Assembly (NCBI RefSeq): GCF_028290625.1
Contig: NZ_JAQGJM010000033.1
Coordinates: forward strand, 1 to 64,000
Origin: Devosia sp.
Lineage (GTDB): Bacteria; Pseudomonadota; Alphaproteobacteria; Rhizobiales; Devosiaceae
Length of the DNA: 64,000 bases
Direction: 5' to 3'
Shown here: in pieces, positions 33,569-42,115 of the stretch
Layout: the number at the start of each line of letters is the position of its first letter
Numbering within the stretch: the first letter of the stretch is position 1
Notes under the pieces: generated by a model
The model's database searches: none
Seen by the model: the letters and a program-made list of their open reading frames with translations, nothing else
Told to the model about the DNA's origin: nothing
Program-made: the position numbers and the translations under genes

Positions 33569-34129
33569 ATGGGCAAGCTGACATATGGAATGATGATGTC
33601 GCTCGACGGCTACCTCGCCGATGCGTCGAGCTATTTCGAAGAGGAAGTCCTTGCGTTCATCAACGATGAGAGCCGCAAGCTCGGCACCGAGATCTACGGC
33701 CGGCGCATGTACGAAGAAATGGTCTACTGGGAGACCTACGAGGAGCAAAAGGATGGATCATCCGAACGCGCGGATGAATTTGCCCGTATCTGGAAGGGGT
33801 ACGACAAGCTGGTGATCTCCTCGACGCTGGAACGGGTGTCGAGCGGCAACACGCAGCTCGTACGCGAGTTCCGGCCGGAGGAAATCCGGCAGCTCAAGGC
33901 GGCATCGACCAAGGACATCTCGGTCGCCGGTCCGACGCTGGCTGCGCACGCCATCAAGGCGGGGTTGGTAGACGAATACGCGCTCTACTCCGTGCCGGTG
34001 GTCCTCGGCGCGGGCAATCCAGTGTTCAAGGATTTAGCTGCGCGGCTGGACCTCGATCTCATGGAAGAACGCAGGTTCCCCTCAGGCATGATCTTCCTGC
34101 GCTATGTACCCCGCGACAAAGGGCGATAG
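33569..34129 (+). CDS. Dihydrofolate reductase family protein (RibD C-terminal-like)
   Basis: 186 residues with MGKLTYGMMMSLDGYLAD, the YGRRMYEEM block, ISSTLERV and DISVAGPTLAAHAIKAGLVDEY, followed by PVVLGAGNPVF, which is the RibD-C/DHFR-like layout. A GGGAGA site precedes the ATG. Known: these small NADPH-dependent reductases are often found beside stress regulators and their substrates are rarely known. Probably co-transcribed with the hydrolase. Confidence 0.9.
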   Translation: MGKLTYGMMMSLDGYLADASSYFEEEVLAFINDESRKLGTEIYGRRMYEEMVYWETYEEQKDGSSERADEFARIWKGYDKLVISSTLERVSSGNTQLVREFRPEEIRQLKAASTKDISVAGPTLAAHAIKAGLVDEYALYSVPVVLGAGNPVFKDLAARLDLDLMEERRFPSGMIFLRYVPRDKGR

Positions 34130-34225
34130 CTGACGCAGCATCGAATTTCGCAACTGAGTCTCGCCGCAAATTTGAGTTTGGCGCGACCGCTTGCCAACGC
34201 AGCGGATGGGATGCCACACTCCGGC

Positions 34226-35062
34226 ATGACCATGAATTCGTTGAACGAACCGACGCGCGCCTTCACCAAGCTCAGCCTCAAATGGAGCATGATCGAGGAA
34301 CCGACGCTGTCGATTCTCGACAAGTTCCTGCTGCTGGCCGATCTGGGTTTCGATGGTGTGGAACTCGATGCGCCCAATGAGCTGCCGCTGGGTGAAGTGG
34401 TGGCGGCGCGGGACCGCAGCGGGCTCGCTATTCCGGGCGTAATCAACTCGATGCATTGGAAGGCGCCGCTGACCGATCCGGATGCGTCTGTGCGCCAGAT
34501 TGGCGTCGAAGCGATCCGCACTGCACTCGATAATGCGCGCGAATATGGAGCCAGCACGGTGCTGGTGGTGCCGGGGGTGGTCAACGCCCAGACCAGTTAC
34601 AGCCAGGCCTATGCGTTGGCCCAAGCGGAGCTGCGCAAGGTGCTGGACCACGCCGAGACCACGGGCGTGTCCATCGCCATAGAAAATGTCTGGAACGACT
34701 TTCTGCTCAGCCCGCTCGAAGCCGCCCGGTTTGTCGACGAGTTGGGCGGCGCCCGCGTCGGCTGGTATTTCGACGTCGGCAATGTGCTGCGCTATGGCCG
34801 GCCGGCCCATTGGACCGAGGCGCTCGGCAAGCGCATTCTCAAGGTCGACATCAAGGAATTCAGCCTGACCCGCATGAATGCCGAGGGTCCCTGGAAAGGC
34901 TTCGAGGTCGAACTGGGCGAAGGCGACTGCGACTGGGCGACAGTCAACAGCGCGCTGCTCACCTCGGGTTATTCCGGCTGGGGTTCGATCGAAATGCCCG
35001 GCGGCGATCGCCACCGGCTCAAGGCCCTCAAGGACGGCGCCGACCGGATTGCAGCGCTCTAA
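34226..35062 (+). CDS. Sugar phosphate isomerase/epimerase (TIM barrel)
   Basis: 278 residues from the ATG at 34226; an in-frame start at 34172 and an ATG at 34232 also exist, and none has a strong ribosome site. Seen: FTKLSLKWSM, LGFDGVELDAPNEL, metal-ligand regions SIAIENVWNDF, GWYFDVGNVLRYG, LKVDIKEF and the terminal WGSIEMPGGDR. Known: metal-dependent isomerase, epimerase or 3-keto-sugar-processing barrel. It converges with a second, different barrel gene, their ends overlapping by 4 bases, and lies next to a GMC oxidase and a Gfo/Idh/MocA gene. Confidence 0.88.
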   Translation: MTMNSLNEPTRAFTKLSLKWSMIEEPTLSILDKFLLLADLGFDGVELDAPNELPLGEVVAARDRSGLAIPGVINSMHWKAPLTDPDASVRQIGVEAIRTALDNAREYGASTVLVVPGVVNAQTSYSQAYALAQAELRKVLDHAETTGVSIAIENVWNDFLLSPLEAARFVDELGGARVGWYFDVGNVLRYGRPAHWTEALGKRILKVDIKEFSLTRMNAEGPWKGFEVELGEGDCDWATVNSALLTSGYSGWGSIEMPGGDRHRLKALKDGADRIAAL

Positions 35063-35952
35063 GCGCCGCGGATTTCCGAGAACATGCGCCGGATATTGCC
35101 AAGCCCGGTTTCACAGCCAAACAAGGTCGGCTCGTTGCCCTCATATTCGAGCGAGACGAAGCCGTCATAGCCGGACGCGACCACCGCCTCGAGGATCATT
35201 TTGGTTTCGAGATCGCCGAAGCCGAACACCGATCCGCGGATGAACTGGCCGCCGAGCGTTTCGAGCCAGCCCGGACCCGGCGCGGTGCGGCGAACGTAGA
35301 AATCCTTGAGGTGGACGAAGCTGGCGTCGCCCAAGCTGGCTTTCGTCGCCACCACGGCGTCTTCATCGACGCAGAGGAAATTGCCCACATCCAGGGTGAA
35401 CTTGAAATTGGGCAGGTTGACGGCGTGCAGAAGGCGCTTGATGCGGTCGCTGCCGTTCACGAAGTAGCCGTGATCCTCGACGCTGGTGATCACGCCCTGG
35501 GTGGCGGCGAAACTGGCAATCTCGTGGCAGGCATCGGCGATTGCCGGCAAGGCATTTTCGAACTCGGCGGTTTGGGTCTGCCGGTGCGCCCACAGCACGA
35601 CATCATGTCGCAGCAGGCCGATTTCCATGCGATTGCACATCTCGACATGGCGTTTCACCATCTCGATTTGTGCCCGCCGCTCAGTATCATCGACAAAGAC
35701 GAACTTGGCGCCCAGGCAGATGCCGGAGATTGGAATGCCGGTGTTATTTGAAGCCGCCGTGATGCGCTGCAAAATTTCCGTTTCACTTGTCAAATCATAG
35801 CCAGCTTCGGTGCCCGGCTTGGCAAACGAGAACGTCGAGATTTCCAGATGTTCGGCCTCGTTGGCGTTCAGCCAAGCGAACATATCTTCGATCTGCATAG
35901 CACCATTGGCCAGCAGTGGGCGGAAGCTATAGGACGACAGGCCGAGTTTCAT
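35059..35952 (-). CDS. Sugar phosphate isomerase/epimerase (second TIM barrel)
   Basis: 297 residues from the ATG 9 bases after GGAG. Upstream in-frame starts would read through the TACCA repeats. Seen: MKLGLSSYSFRPLL, EAEHLEISTFSF, SVEDHGYFVNG, KFTLDVGNFLC, FVHLKDFYVRR and SLEYEGNEP, the metal-ligand series of the AP-endonuclease 2 superfamily. It is divergent from the GMC oxidoreductase gene, and the 124-base gap carries four phased TACCA repeats, so the two are probably regulated together. Confidence 0.9.
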   Translation of the reverse strand: MKLGLSSYSFRPLLANGAMQIEDMFAWLNANEAEHLEISTFSFAKPGTEAGYDLTSETEILQRITAASNNTGIPISGICLGAKFVFVDDTERRAQIEMVKRHVEMCNRMEIGLLRHDVVLWAHRQTQTAEFENALPAIADACHEIASFAATQGVITSVEDHGYFVNGSDRIKRLLHAVNLPNFKFTLDVGNFLCVDEDAVVATKASLGDASFVHLKDFYVRRTAPGPGWLETLGGQFIRGSVFGFGDLETKMILEAVVASGYDGFVSLEYEGNEPTLFGCETGLGNIRRMFSEIRGA

Positions 35953-36013
35953 GAAGGCGCTCCGGTGGGGCTTAACGTCCGCTGCTCGCATGGCGTTAAT
36001 TGTGCACTTTACG

Positions 36014-36049
36014 TACCAATAAAGTACCATTAATACCATTTCCATACCA
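36014..36049. promoter_or_regulatory. Four helically phased TACCA direct repeats
   Basis: TACCA starts at 36014, 36025, 36034 and 36045, with steps of 11, 9 and 11 bases, about one DNA turn each. The array ends 28 bases before the GMC oxidase start and lies in the divergent gap shared with a TIM-barrel isomerase. It looks like a binding array for a regulator contacting one helix face. No regulator gene is adjacent. Confidence 0.5.
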
Positions 36050-36076
36050 GTTCAAAAACGGGATGAGGGCCGGCCG

Positions 36077-37564
36077 ATGCGTCAAGAATCCACAGATGTC
36101 GTCATCGTGGGGAGCGGCCCGACCGGTTCCGCCTATGCGCGGATTATCCGGCGCGATTGGCCCGAGGCGCGCATCCTGATGGTTGAGGCCGGCCCGCAAA
36201 TCCTACCGCAGACCGGCGCACATCTGGACAATATTGCGGACCTTAAGGAGCGCGCCGCGCTCGAAATGCAGGCCCAGGGCGGCGATCGTACGCCGCGCAC
36301 CCCGATGAGCAAGGAGGAGTGGGAAGCACGCCGCTCCGGCGGCTTCGATGCGTCCTATTTGCGCCGCTCCGGCCTGTTCATCGCCAATGAGGCGGACCCG
36401 GTCGAGAACCTGTTTGCCGGCTTTTCGGCGGCCAATGTGGGCGGCATGGGCACCAAATGGTCCACCGGAACCCCGACCCCGTCGCAGGTGGAGCGCGTGC
36501 CGTTTATCCCGGCGGCCGAGCTGGCCGCTGCCATCATCGTCGCCCAGGGCCTGCTGGGCACCAACACGAACCCGCACCCCAACGATCAGACCGCCATTGC
36601 CATGCGGGAAAAGCTGGGCGCGACGTTCAACCTGGGCCGTTCGCCTGACCGCTTCGTGCAACCCATGCCGCTGGCGGCAACGCCCGGTCCCAATGGGCTG
36701 CGCTACCACGGCACGGACGTGGTGCTGGGGCCAATGGTCGACGAACCGGCCGATAGTTTCCAGATTTTGGCGGAAACCGCCTGCCGCCGCATTGTCTATG
36801 AAGGCAGCAAGGTTACCGGCGTCGAACTCTGCAAGCCGGGTGAGGACGAAACCTGGTTCGTTACTGCCGGCACCGTCATCGTCGCCTGCGACGCGCTGCA
36901 TTCTCCGCAGCTCCTGCATGCCTCCGGTATCCGCCCGGCGGCGCTGGGCCGCTACCTGAACGACCACTTCATCATCTCGCAAATGGCCGAGATGCAGAAC
37001 GAGGTGCCAATGCGGGCAATGAGCTGGATTCCGCCGACCAACGATTTCCCCTTCACCGTCACCATCCACCCGACGAACCTCACCAGCATGACCCGCCCCG
37101 ACGGCCTGACCGGCCAGGCTGTAGGCATGGGGGTTTTCTGTCCGTCCGATCTCAACCCCGACAATCGCGTGCTGTTCGACGACACCAAGCGCGACTGGAT
37201 GGGCCTGCCGTCGATTTCCATCCAGTGGCGCGCCTCCGAGGACGACAAGGCGCGCCAGGAATATGCCAAGGCCACGGCGCGCAGCATCGCCGAGATCATC
37301 GGTCGCCCGGCGCCGGGCTTTGCCACCATCGTGCAGCCGGTCGGCAGCTCGCTGCACTACCAGGGCACCATGCGCATGGGCGAAACCGACGACGGCACCA
37401 GCGTCTGCGACCGCAATAGCCGCGTCTGGGGGTTCGACAACCTCTACGTCGCCGGCAATGGCGTCATTCCGACAATGACAGCGACCAATCCGACGCTGTA
37501 CTCGGTGGCACTCGCCACCTTCGGCGCCCGCCAGATAGCCAGCGAAAAGCGCGTAGCGGCCTAA
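36077..37564 (+). CDS. GMC family oxidoreductase (pyranose oxidase/C-glycoside oxidase-like)
   Basis: 495 residues. The FAD-binding start is DVVIVGSGPTGSAYARII, with VEAGPQIL and a flavin-proximal GGMGTKWS. The C-terminal active-site pair is His in SLHYQGTMRMGE and Asn in MTATNPTLYSVA, as in pyranose oxidases. No signal peptide, so it is cytosolic. Known: pyranose-oxidase-like GMC enzymes oxidise free sugars or glycosides at C2 or C3. The neighbours (two isomerase barrels and a Gfo/Idh/MocA enzyme) fit a pathway through a keto-sugar or keto-glycoside, which is inferred. Confidence 0.9.
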   Translation: MRQESTDVVIVGSGPTGSAYARIIRRDWPEARILMVEAGPQILPQTGAHLDNIADLKERAALEMQAQGGDRTPRTPMSKEEWEARRSGGFDASYLRRSGLFIANEADPVENLFAGFSAANVGGMGTKWSTGTPTPSQVERVPFIPAAELAAAIIVAQGLLGTNTNPHPNDQTAIAMREKLGATFNLGRSPDRFVQPMPLAATPGPNGLRYHGTDVVLGPMVDEPADSFQILAETACRRIVYEGSKVTGVELCKPGEDETWFVTAGTVIVACDALHSPQLLHASGIRPAALGRYLNDHFIISQMAEMQNEVPMRAMSWIPPTNDFPFTVTIHPTNLTSMTRPDGLTGQAVGMGVFCPSDLNPDNRVLFDDTKRDWMGLPSISIQWRASEDDKARQEYAKATARSIAEIIGRPAPGFATIVQPVGSSLHYQGTMRMGETDDGTSVCDRNSRVWGFDNLYVAGNGVIPTMTATNPTLYSVALATFGARQIASEKRVAA

Positions 37565-37602
37565 GGGCCGCTCACCTCCCCTCAAATAGCCGGGACCTGC
37601 AA

Positions 37603-38661
37603 ATGTCGGATCAAAAGTTGAAAGTGCTCGTCGTCGGCCTTGGCCAGATGGGGCGCAGCCATGCGATTGCCTATCACACCCATCCGGGCTTCGAGATCGT
37701 CGGGCTGGTCAACCGTTCGGCACGGCCCCTGCCCGATGAGCTGACCGGTTATCCGCTCCGGCAGGATTATGCGGCGGCGCTGGCGGAGTTTTCGCCCGAC
37801 GTGGTGTCGATCGCCACCCATACCGATACCCATGCCGATTATGCGGTCGCGGCGTTGGAGAGTGGCGCGCATGTGTTCGTGGAAAAGCCGCTGGCGGCCA
37901 ATGTGCACGATGCCGAGCGCGTCGTTGCCGCCGCCAAGGCCAATGGGCGCAAGCTGGTAGTCGGCTATATCCTACGCCACCATCCATCCTGGATGCGGCT
38001 GATCGCCGAAGCGCGCGGGCTGGGTGGCCCTTACGTGTTCCGCATGAACCTCAACCAGCAGTCCAGCGGGGCGGCCTGGGACATTCATCGCCAGATCATG
38101 CAGACGACCTCGCCAATCGTCGATTGCGGCGTGCACTATGTCGACGTGATGTGCCAGATCACGGACGCCAAGCCCGTCGAAGTGCGCGGCATGGGCCTGA
38201 ACATGGCCAAGGGGCTACCCACGGGCATGTACAATTACGGCCACTTCCAGGTGCTGTTCGATGATGGCAGCCTGGGCTGGTATGAGGCTGGCTGGGGTCC
38301 GATGATGTCGGAGACTGCCTATTTCGTGAAGGACGTGATGTCGCCGGGCGGCTCGGTTTCCATCGTGATGGACGGCGGGACGGGCTCGGCCGACATCAAT
38401 GCGCATACCCAGACGTCACGCCTGCTGGTGCATCACGCCGAAACCGACGCAGAGGGCAAGCTGACGCGGCAAGATGAGTGGCTCGATATGCATGACGAGC
38501 CAGGCCACCAGCAATTGTGCGACCGCGAGCAGGATTTCGTCTATCAAGCGGTGACGCAGGATTACGACCTCACCCGCCACATGGACGACGCCGTGGCGTC
38601 CCTGCGCATCTGCCTTGCCGCCGACGAAAGCATCCGCACGGGCCAAGCCGTTCGCCTTTGA
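37603..38661 (+). CDS. Gfo/Idh/MocA family oxidoreductase (keto-sugar pathway context)
   Basis: 352 residues with VLVVGLGQMGRSHAIAYH, the catalytic-region lysine in VFVEKPLAANVHDAE, ILRHHPSWMR and the substrate-domain motif DCGVHYVDVMCQIT. It follows the GMC gene by 38 bases on the same strand and is probably co-transcribed. In a keto-sugar pathway it could reduce the keto intermediate or hydrolyse a glycoside by transient oxidation, as some family members do. The specific role is unknown. Confidence 0.92.
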   Translation: MSDQKLKVLVVGLGQMGRSHAIAYHTHPGFEIVGLVNRSARPLPDELTGYPLRQDYAAALAEFSPDVVSIATHTDTHADYAVAALESGAHVFVEKPLAANVHDAERVVAAAKANGRKLVVGYILRHHPSWMRLIAEARGLGGPYVFRMNLNQQSSGAAWDIHRQIMQTTSPIVDCGVHYVDVMCQITDAKPVEVRGMGLNMAKGLPTGMYNYGHFQVLFDDGSLGWYEAGWGPMMSETAYFVKDVMSPGGSVSIVMDGGTGSADINAHTQTSRLLVHHAETDAEGKLTRQDEWLDMHDEPGHQQLCDREQDFVYQAVTQDYDLTRHMDDAVASLRICLAADESIRTGQAVRL

Positions 38662-38762
38662 TGCGGCTCTACGGCGCGCGAATCAGCCTCTGATTTTGCC
38701 TTGAACGCAAACAGGGCTAGAACCTGTTGGGCACAATGATTCCGCCAGCACGGGGGCAAGCC

Positions 38763-39584
38763 ATGACGATCAGGACCGGAACGGCCGGATGGGTGTTCGA
38801 GCCTTGGCGCGGCACCTTCTATCCCGATGGCCTGGTGCAGAAAAAAGAGCTGGCTTACTCCAGCTCCCGCCTCGGCAGCATCGAGATTAACGCCACCTTC
38901 CGCGCCAACCAGAAGCCCGAGAGCTTTGCCAAATGGGCTGGCGAAGCGCGGGATGGTTTCGTGTTCTCGATCAAGGGCCCGCAACTGGTCACCCATATCA
39001 AGCGGCTCAAGAACTGCGAAATCGAACTCGCCAATTTCTTCGCCTCGGGACCCCTGGCGCTCGGCGCCAAGCTTGGCCCCTTTGTCTGGCAATTGCCGCC
39101 CAATGTCAGCTATGACCGGGCCGTGCTGGAAACGTTCCTCGGCCTGTTGCCCAAATCGGTCGCCGCCTATCTGGCGCTCGCCGGCAAGGCCGATGCGCGA
39201 CTGAAATCGCCGCCGTTCCTAACCGCCGACAATGTCGGGCCGATCCGCCACGCCATCGAACTGCGCAATGCCAGCTTCGATCTGCCCGAAGTACGCGACC
39301 TGCTGACCGCCCACAATGTCGCCTCGGTCATTGCCGATACGGTCGAGCAGCCATCGCGCGTCCTCACCGCCGATTTCGCCTATTGCCGCCTGCAGGGTCC
39401 GGCTCGTCCCGACGCCGCCGGATATACCCAAGCCGATATCGCCGATTGGTCCAGCCAGGCTGGTCAATGGGACAGAGCGGGTCGGGACGTGTTCGCCTAT
39501 TTCGTCCACGAGGACAAACTGCACGCGCCTCAAAATGCCATCGCCTTGCGCCAGGCTTTGGGCATCGCGCTGCCGGGCGATTGA
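38763..39584 (+). CDS. DUF72 domain protein
   Basis: 273 residues from the ATG 6 bases after GGGGG. DUF72 landmarks: RTGTAGWVFEPWRGTFYPDG, SRLGSIEINATFRANQKPES, FSIKGPQLVTHIKRLKN, HAIELRNASF and FAYFVHEDK. Known: a widespread TIM-barrel family of unknown enzymatic role. It stands alone between the sugar-oxidation set and dsbB. Confidence 0.92.
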   Translation: MTIRTGTAGWVFEPWRGTFYPDGLVQKKELAYSSSRLGSIEINATFRANQKPESFAKWAGEARDGFVFSIKGPQLVTHIKRLKNCEIELANFFASGPLALGAKLGPFVWQLPPNVSYDRAVLETFLGLLPKSVAAYLALAGKADARLKSPPFLTADNVGPIRHAIELRNASFDLPEVRDLLTAHNVASVIADTVEQPSRVLTADFAYCRLQGPARPDAAGYTQADIADWSSQAGQWDRAGRDVFAYFVHEDKLHAPQNAIALRQALGIALPGD

Positions 39585-39665
39585 TCACATCGCCGTAGCC
39601 ATCTGGATATTGCCATCGTCTGCCGCTATCCAGCCTCAGTCCCAGCGTCATCCGGATATTCATTC

Positions 39666-40193
39666 ATGGCCTCAGCTTTCTACGCTCCCCTCGACAAGAA
39701 GGCCGCGGGTCTCGCCTTCGTGCTGGCCCTTCTCGCTATTGCGGGGGCCTGGGGCTCGCAATTGTTTGGCGGCCTGGTGCCTTGCGAACTCTGCCTCGAA
39801 CAGCGCATGGCCTATTACTGGGGGCTGCCGGTCCTCCTAGTCATCCTGATCACCTGGAACCGCCTGCCGCTGGTAGTCTGGTATCTGGCCATGGCCATAG
39901 CCACCGCGATCTTCGCTTGGGGCGCCTATATGGGCGCCTATCACGCAGGCGTCGAATGGGGCTTCTGGCCCGGCCCCACCGCCTGCACCGGCACCGGCAT
40001 CGGCGAGATCAGCTTCGATGCCCTCAGCGACCTGAATTCCGCCCGCGTCGTCCCTTGCGACGTCGTGCAGTTCCGCTTCCTCGGCATTTCACTGGCCGGC
40101 TACAACGCCCTGGTGATGGTCGCGACAGTCGCGCTGCTGCTGCTCTCGATCGGAGCCCAAGCCAGCCGCAAGGGTCGGCGCGCCCGCGCGTAA
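39666..40193 (+). CDS. dsbB: Disulfide bond formation protein B
   Basis: 175 residues with four membrane segments. The first periplasmic loop has the redox pair in CELCLEQR, and the second carries Cys in TACTGTG and VPCDVVQ. Known: DsbB reoxidises DsbA and passes electrons to quinone. A DsbA partner is not in the window. The TlpA-type thioredoxin at 47168 is a separate reducing branch. Confidence 0.9.
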   Translation: MASAFYAPLDKKAAGLAFVLALLAIAGAWGSQLFGGLVPCELCLEQRMAYYWGLPVLLVILITWNRLPLVVWYLAMAIATAIFAWGAYMGAYHAGVEWGFWPGPTACTGTGIGEISFDALSDLNSARVVPCDVVQFRFLGISLAGYNALVMVATVALLLLSIGAQASRKGRRARA

Positions 40194-40200
40194 ACTAGTC

Positions 40201-40485
40201 CTAGAGCGTGAGGTCATCCACGTCTCTGGCACTGTGGAGCACGCGGACGATTTGCACCGCATTGTCCAGCACACGATAGAGCACGAGATAGTTCCCGACC
40301 GGCATTCGCCGAATGCCGTGCCATCGCTCCTGAAGCGGGTAGCGCTGGCTGTCCGATAGCAACGAGCGGCATGAGGTGCGCAACTCCGCGACGAAGCTTT
40401 TTGCGCGCTTGCTGTTGTCGCGAGCGATGAAGTCACCGATCGACTTCAGATCACGCAGCGAGGCCGGCGTATAAAGGACGCGCAT
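40201..40485 (-). CDS. parE: RelE/ParE family toxin
   Basis: 94 residues with MRVLYTPASLRDLKSIGDFIA, FVAELRTSCRSLLSDSQRYP and YLVLYRVLDNAVQIVRVLHSARD, typical of the RelE/ParE fold. The start overlaps the antitoxin stop by one base (TAATG). Known: ParE toxins inhibit gyrase and RelE types cut mRNA. The ParD-type partner favours ParE. Confidence 0.92.
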   Translation of the reverse strand: MRVLYTPASLRDLKSIGDFIARDNSKRAKSFVAELRTSCRSLLSDSQRYPLQERWHGIRRMPVGNYLVLYRVLDNAVQIVRVLHSARDVDDLTL

Positions 40486-40736
40486 TAATCGCTGCCATCA
40501 GCGTAGCGCGCCTCAAGTTCCGCAAAGACCTCTTCCTCGGACAACCAGCCGTTGGCGTCGGCCTCCGCGATAGCCAGCATGATGCTCGTGTCCAGATCGC
40601 GTAGCCGTGCCTCGCGTTCCTGCACGAGACGAACGCCTTCGCGCAGAACCTCACTCTTGGAATTGTAGCGACCGTTTTCCACCAGGTCACTCACGACCTT
40701 TTCGAGATTTTCGCCCAGCTCAGCACTGATCGCCAT
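40485..40736 (-). CDS. parD: ParD-type antitoxin
   Basis: 83 residues from the ATG 7 bases after GGAG. The N-terminal ribbon-helix-helix (ISAELGENLEKVVSDLV, GRYNSKSEVLREGVRLV) binds DNA, and the acidic C-terminus (SEEEVFAELEARY) binds the toxin. A 27-base palindrome 19 bases upstream of the start (40755-40781) is the likely self-repression operator. Confidence 0.92.
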   Translation of the reverse strand: MAISAELGENLEKVVSDLVENGRYNSKSEVLREGVRLVQEREARLRDLDTSIMLAIAEADANGWLSEEEVFAELEARYADGSD

Positions 40737-40754
40737 GACATAGCTCCACTTTGC

Positions 40755-40781
40755 ACCGACCAATAATAGTTATTGGTCGGT
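40755..40781. promoter_or_regulatory. ParDE operator palindrome
   Basis: Perfect 12-base arms (ACCGACCAATAA and its complement) around a TAG centre, immediately upstream of the antitoxin start. The position and symmetry fit ParD autoregulation. Confidence 0.65.
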
Positions 40782-40792
40782 CCATCAGCAAG

Positions 40793-41350
40793 CTATTCCT
40801 CAAGCTCGATATCCCAGTACAGATAATCCAGCCAACTCTGGTGCAGATGGTTGGGGGGGAAGGCGCGGCCGTTATTGTGCAGGTCATGCACCGTCGGGTG
40901 ATACGGCGCCTGTCGTGGGAACATCTTGATTTCCCAAGGCATGCGGTTGGCCTTGCGCAGATTGCACGGCGCGCAGGCGGCCACCACGTTTTCCCAGGTC
41001 GTCCGCCCGCCCTTGGAGCGCGGAATAACATGGTCGAACGTCAGGTCGTCCTTGGCGCCGCAATATTGGCAGACGAAGCGATCGCGCAGGAACACGTTGA
41101 AGCGGGTGAAGGCGGGATGACGCGCCGGCTTCACATAATCCTTGAGCGACACCACGCTGGGCAGTCGCATTTCGAAGCTGGGGCTGTGGATCACCGTGTC
41201 ATATTGCGACACGATATTCACCCGATCCAGGCACACTGCCTTGATCGCGTCCTGCCAAGACCAGAGCGATAACGGATAATAGCTGAGCGGCCGAAAATCG
41301 GCGTTCAACACAAGCGCGGGACAGGCCTCAGGCGACACGTGGATGGTCAC
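40793..41350 (-). CDS. HNH endonuclease
   Basis: 185 residues with a Zn/HNH module: FVCQYCGAKDDLTFDHVIPRSKGG, kept short here, followed by WENVVAACAPCNLRK. The N-terminal half (LVLNADFRPLSYYPLSLWSW) is the conserved extension of the chromosomal HNH group found widely in alphaproteobacteria. No methylase or intron lies nearby, so it is probably a housekeeping or repair nuclease and not a restriction enzyme. Confidence 0.9.
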   Translation of the reverse strand: MTIHVSPEACPALVLNADFRPLSYYPLSLWSWQDAIKAVCLDRVNIVSQYDTVIHSPSFEMRLPSVVSLKDYVKPARHPAFTRFNVFLRDRFVCQYCGAKDDLTFDHVIPRSKGGRTTWENVVAACAPCNLRKANRMPWEIKMFPRQAPYHPTVHDLHNNGRAFPPNHLHQSWLDYLYWDIELEE

Positions 41351-41449
41351 TTGAGTCTCCCGGAACGGGAATCGAGTAAGTCCATAGCCCCTTATACTAG
41401 GCCCATTGTGTCAGGCCTGTGAAGCGGGGATGTTAACGATTATGAATAT

Positions 41450-42115
41450 CTAGCTGGGTGCTGCGACGGCGGCCAGGAAATCGCTGGCAAAGCCCAACCC
41501 GTCTGGCGAAATGCCGTGCCCGACACCGCGCGACACATGGTAGCGCACGTCATAGCCCGCCGCGACCAGCGCCGCATTGGCCTCATCCCCGAGCGCCGGA
41601 TCGACCACCTGGTCCATGTCGCCATGCACGATGCAGACCGGCGGCTTGGGCAAATCTGGCCCGCCAAATCCCGGCGGCGGCACGAACGCGCCCGAAAAGG
41701 CGACGACGCCCATCAGCGGCTCGGGCAGCGACAGCCCGACATGCAGCGCCATCATCGCGCCCTGGCTGAACCCAGCCAGGACTGTGTCCCTGGCTCCAAG
41801 TCCGGTCTGCGCCCATGCATCCTGCAGGAATTGCACCAGCACGGGCGCCGCGGCTTCAAGGCCCCGTTGCCGGCCCGAAACCCGGTCGCTGTCAAAATCG
41901 ATGGCGAACCACTGAAACCCGGCCGGATAGCCCGGCAGACCTTCATGCGCATTGGGCGAGACAAACAGCGCGTCCGGCAGGATCGGCTGCCAGCTTGGCG
42001 CCAGCCCGATCAGGTCGTCGCCATTGGAGCCATAGCCATGCAGCAGCACGACGAGTTGCTTGGGGGCGCTCCCCGACAGAGGCGCCAGCATGGGGCCGGA
42101 CAATCTTGGGATCAC
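41450..42115 (-). CDS. Phospholipase/carboxylesterase family alpha/beta hydrolase
   Basis: 221 residues from a GTG that overlaps the upstream glycosylase stop (GTGA), after GGAAGGA. Seen: VVLLHGYGSNGDDLIGLA, nucleophile Ser in LAGFSQGAMMA, acid in HGDMDQVVD and His in SRGVGHGISPD. It is the bacterial acyl-protein-thioesterase-like carboxylesterase family. Coupled with the DNA glycosylase gene, an arrangement often seen in Rhizobiales. Confidence 0.92.
   Translation of the reverse strand: MIPRLSGPMLAPLSGSAPKQLVVLLHGYGSNGDDLIGLAPSWQPILPDALFVSPNAHEGLPGYPAGFQWFAIDFDSDRVSGRQRGLEAAAPVLVQFLQDAWAQTGLGARDTVLAGFSQGAMMALHVGLSLPEPLMGVVAFSGAFVPPPGFGGPDLPKPPVCIVHGDMDQVVDPALGDEANAALVAAGYDVRYHVSRGVGHGISPDGLGFASDFLAAVAAPS

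Noticed and set aside
36203-37585. 460-codon leftward open frame
   Set aside because: Antisense to the GMC oxidoreductase, which has clear FAD and active-site motifs.
40201-40781. ParDE pair as sign of a genomic island
   Set aside because: It is flanked by ordinary core genes with matching base composition and no integrase or attachment repeat, so it is only a small isolated module.
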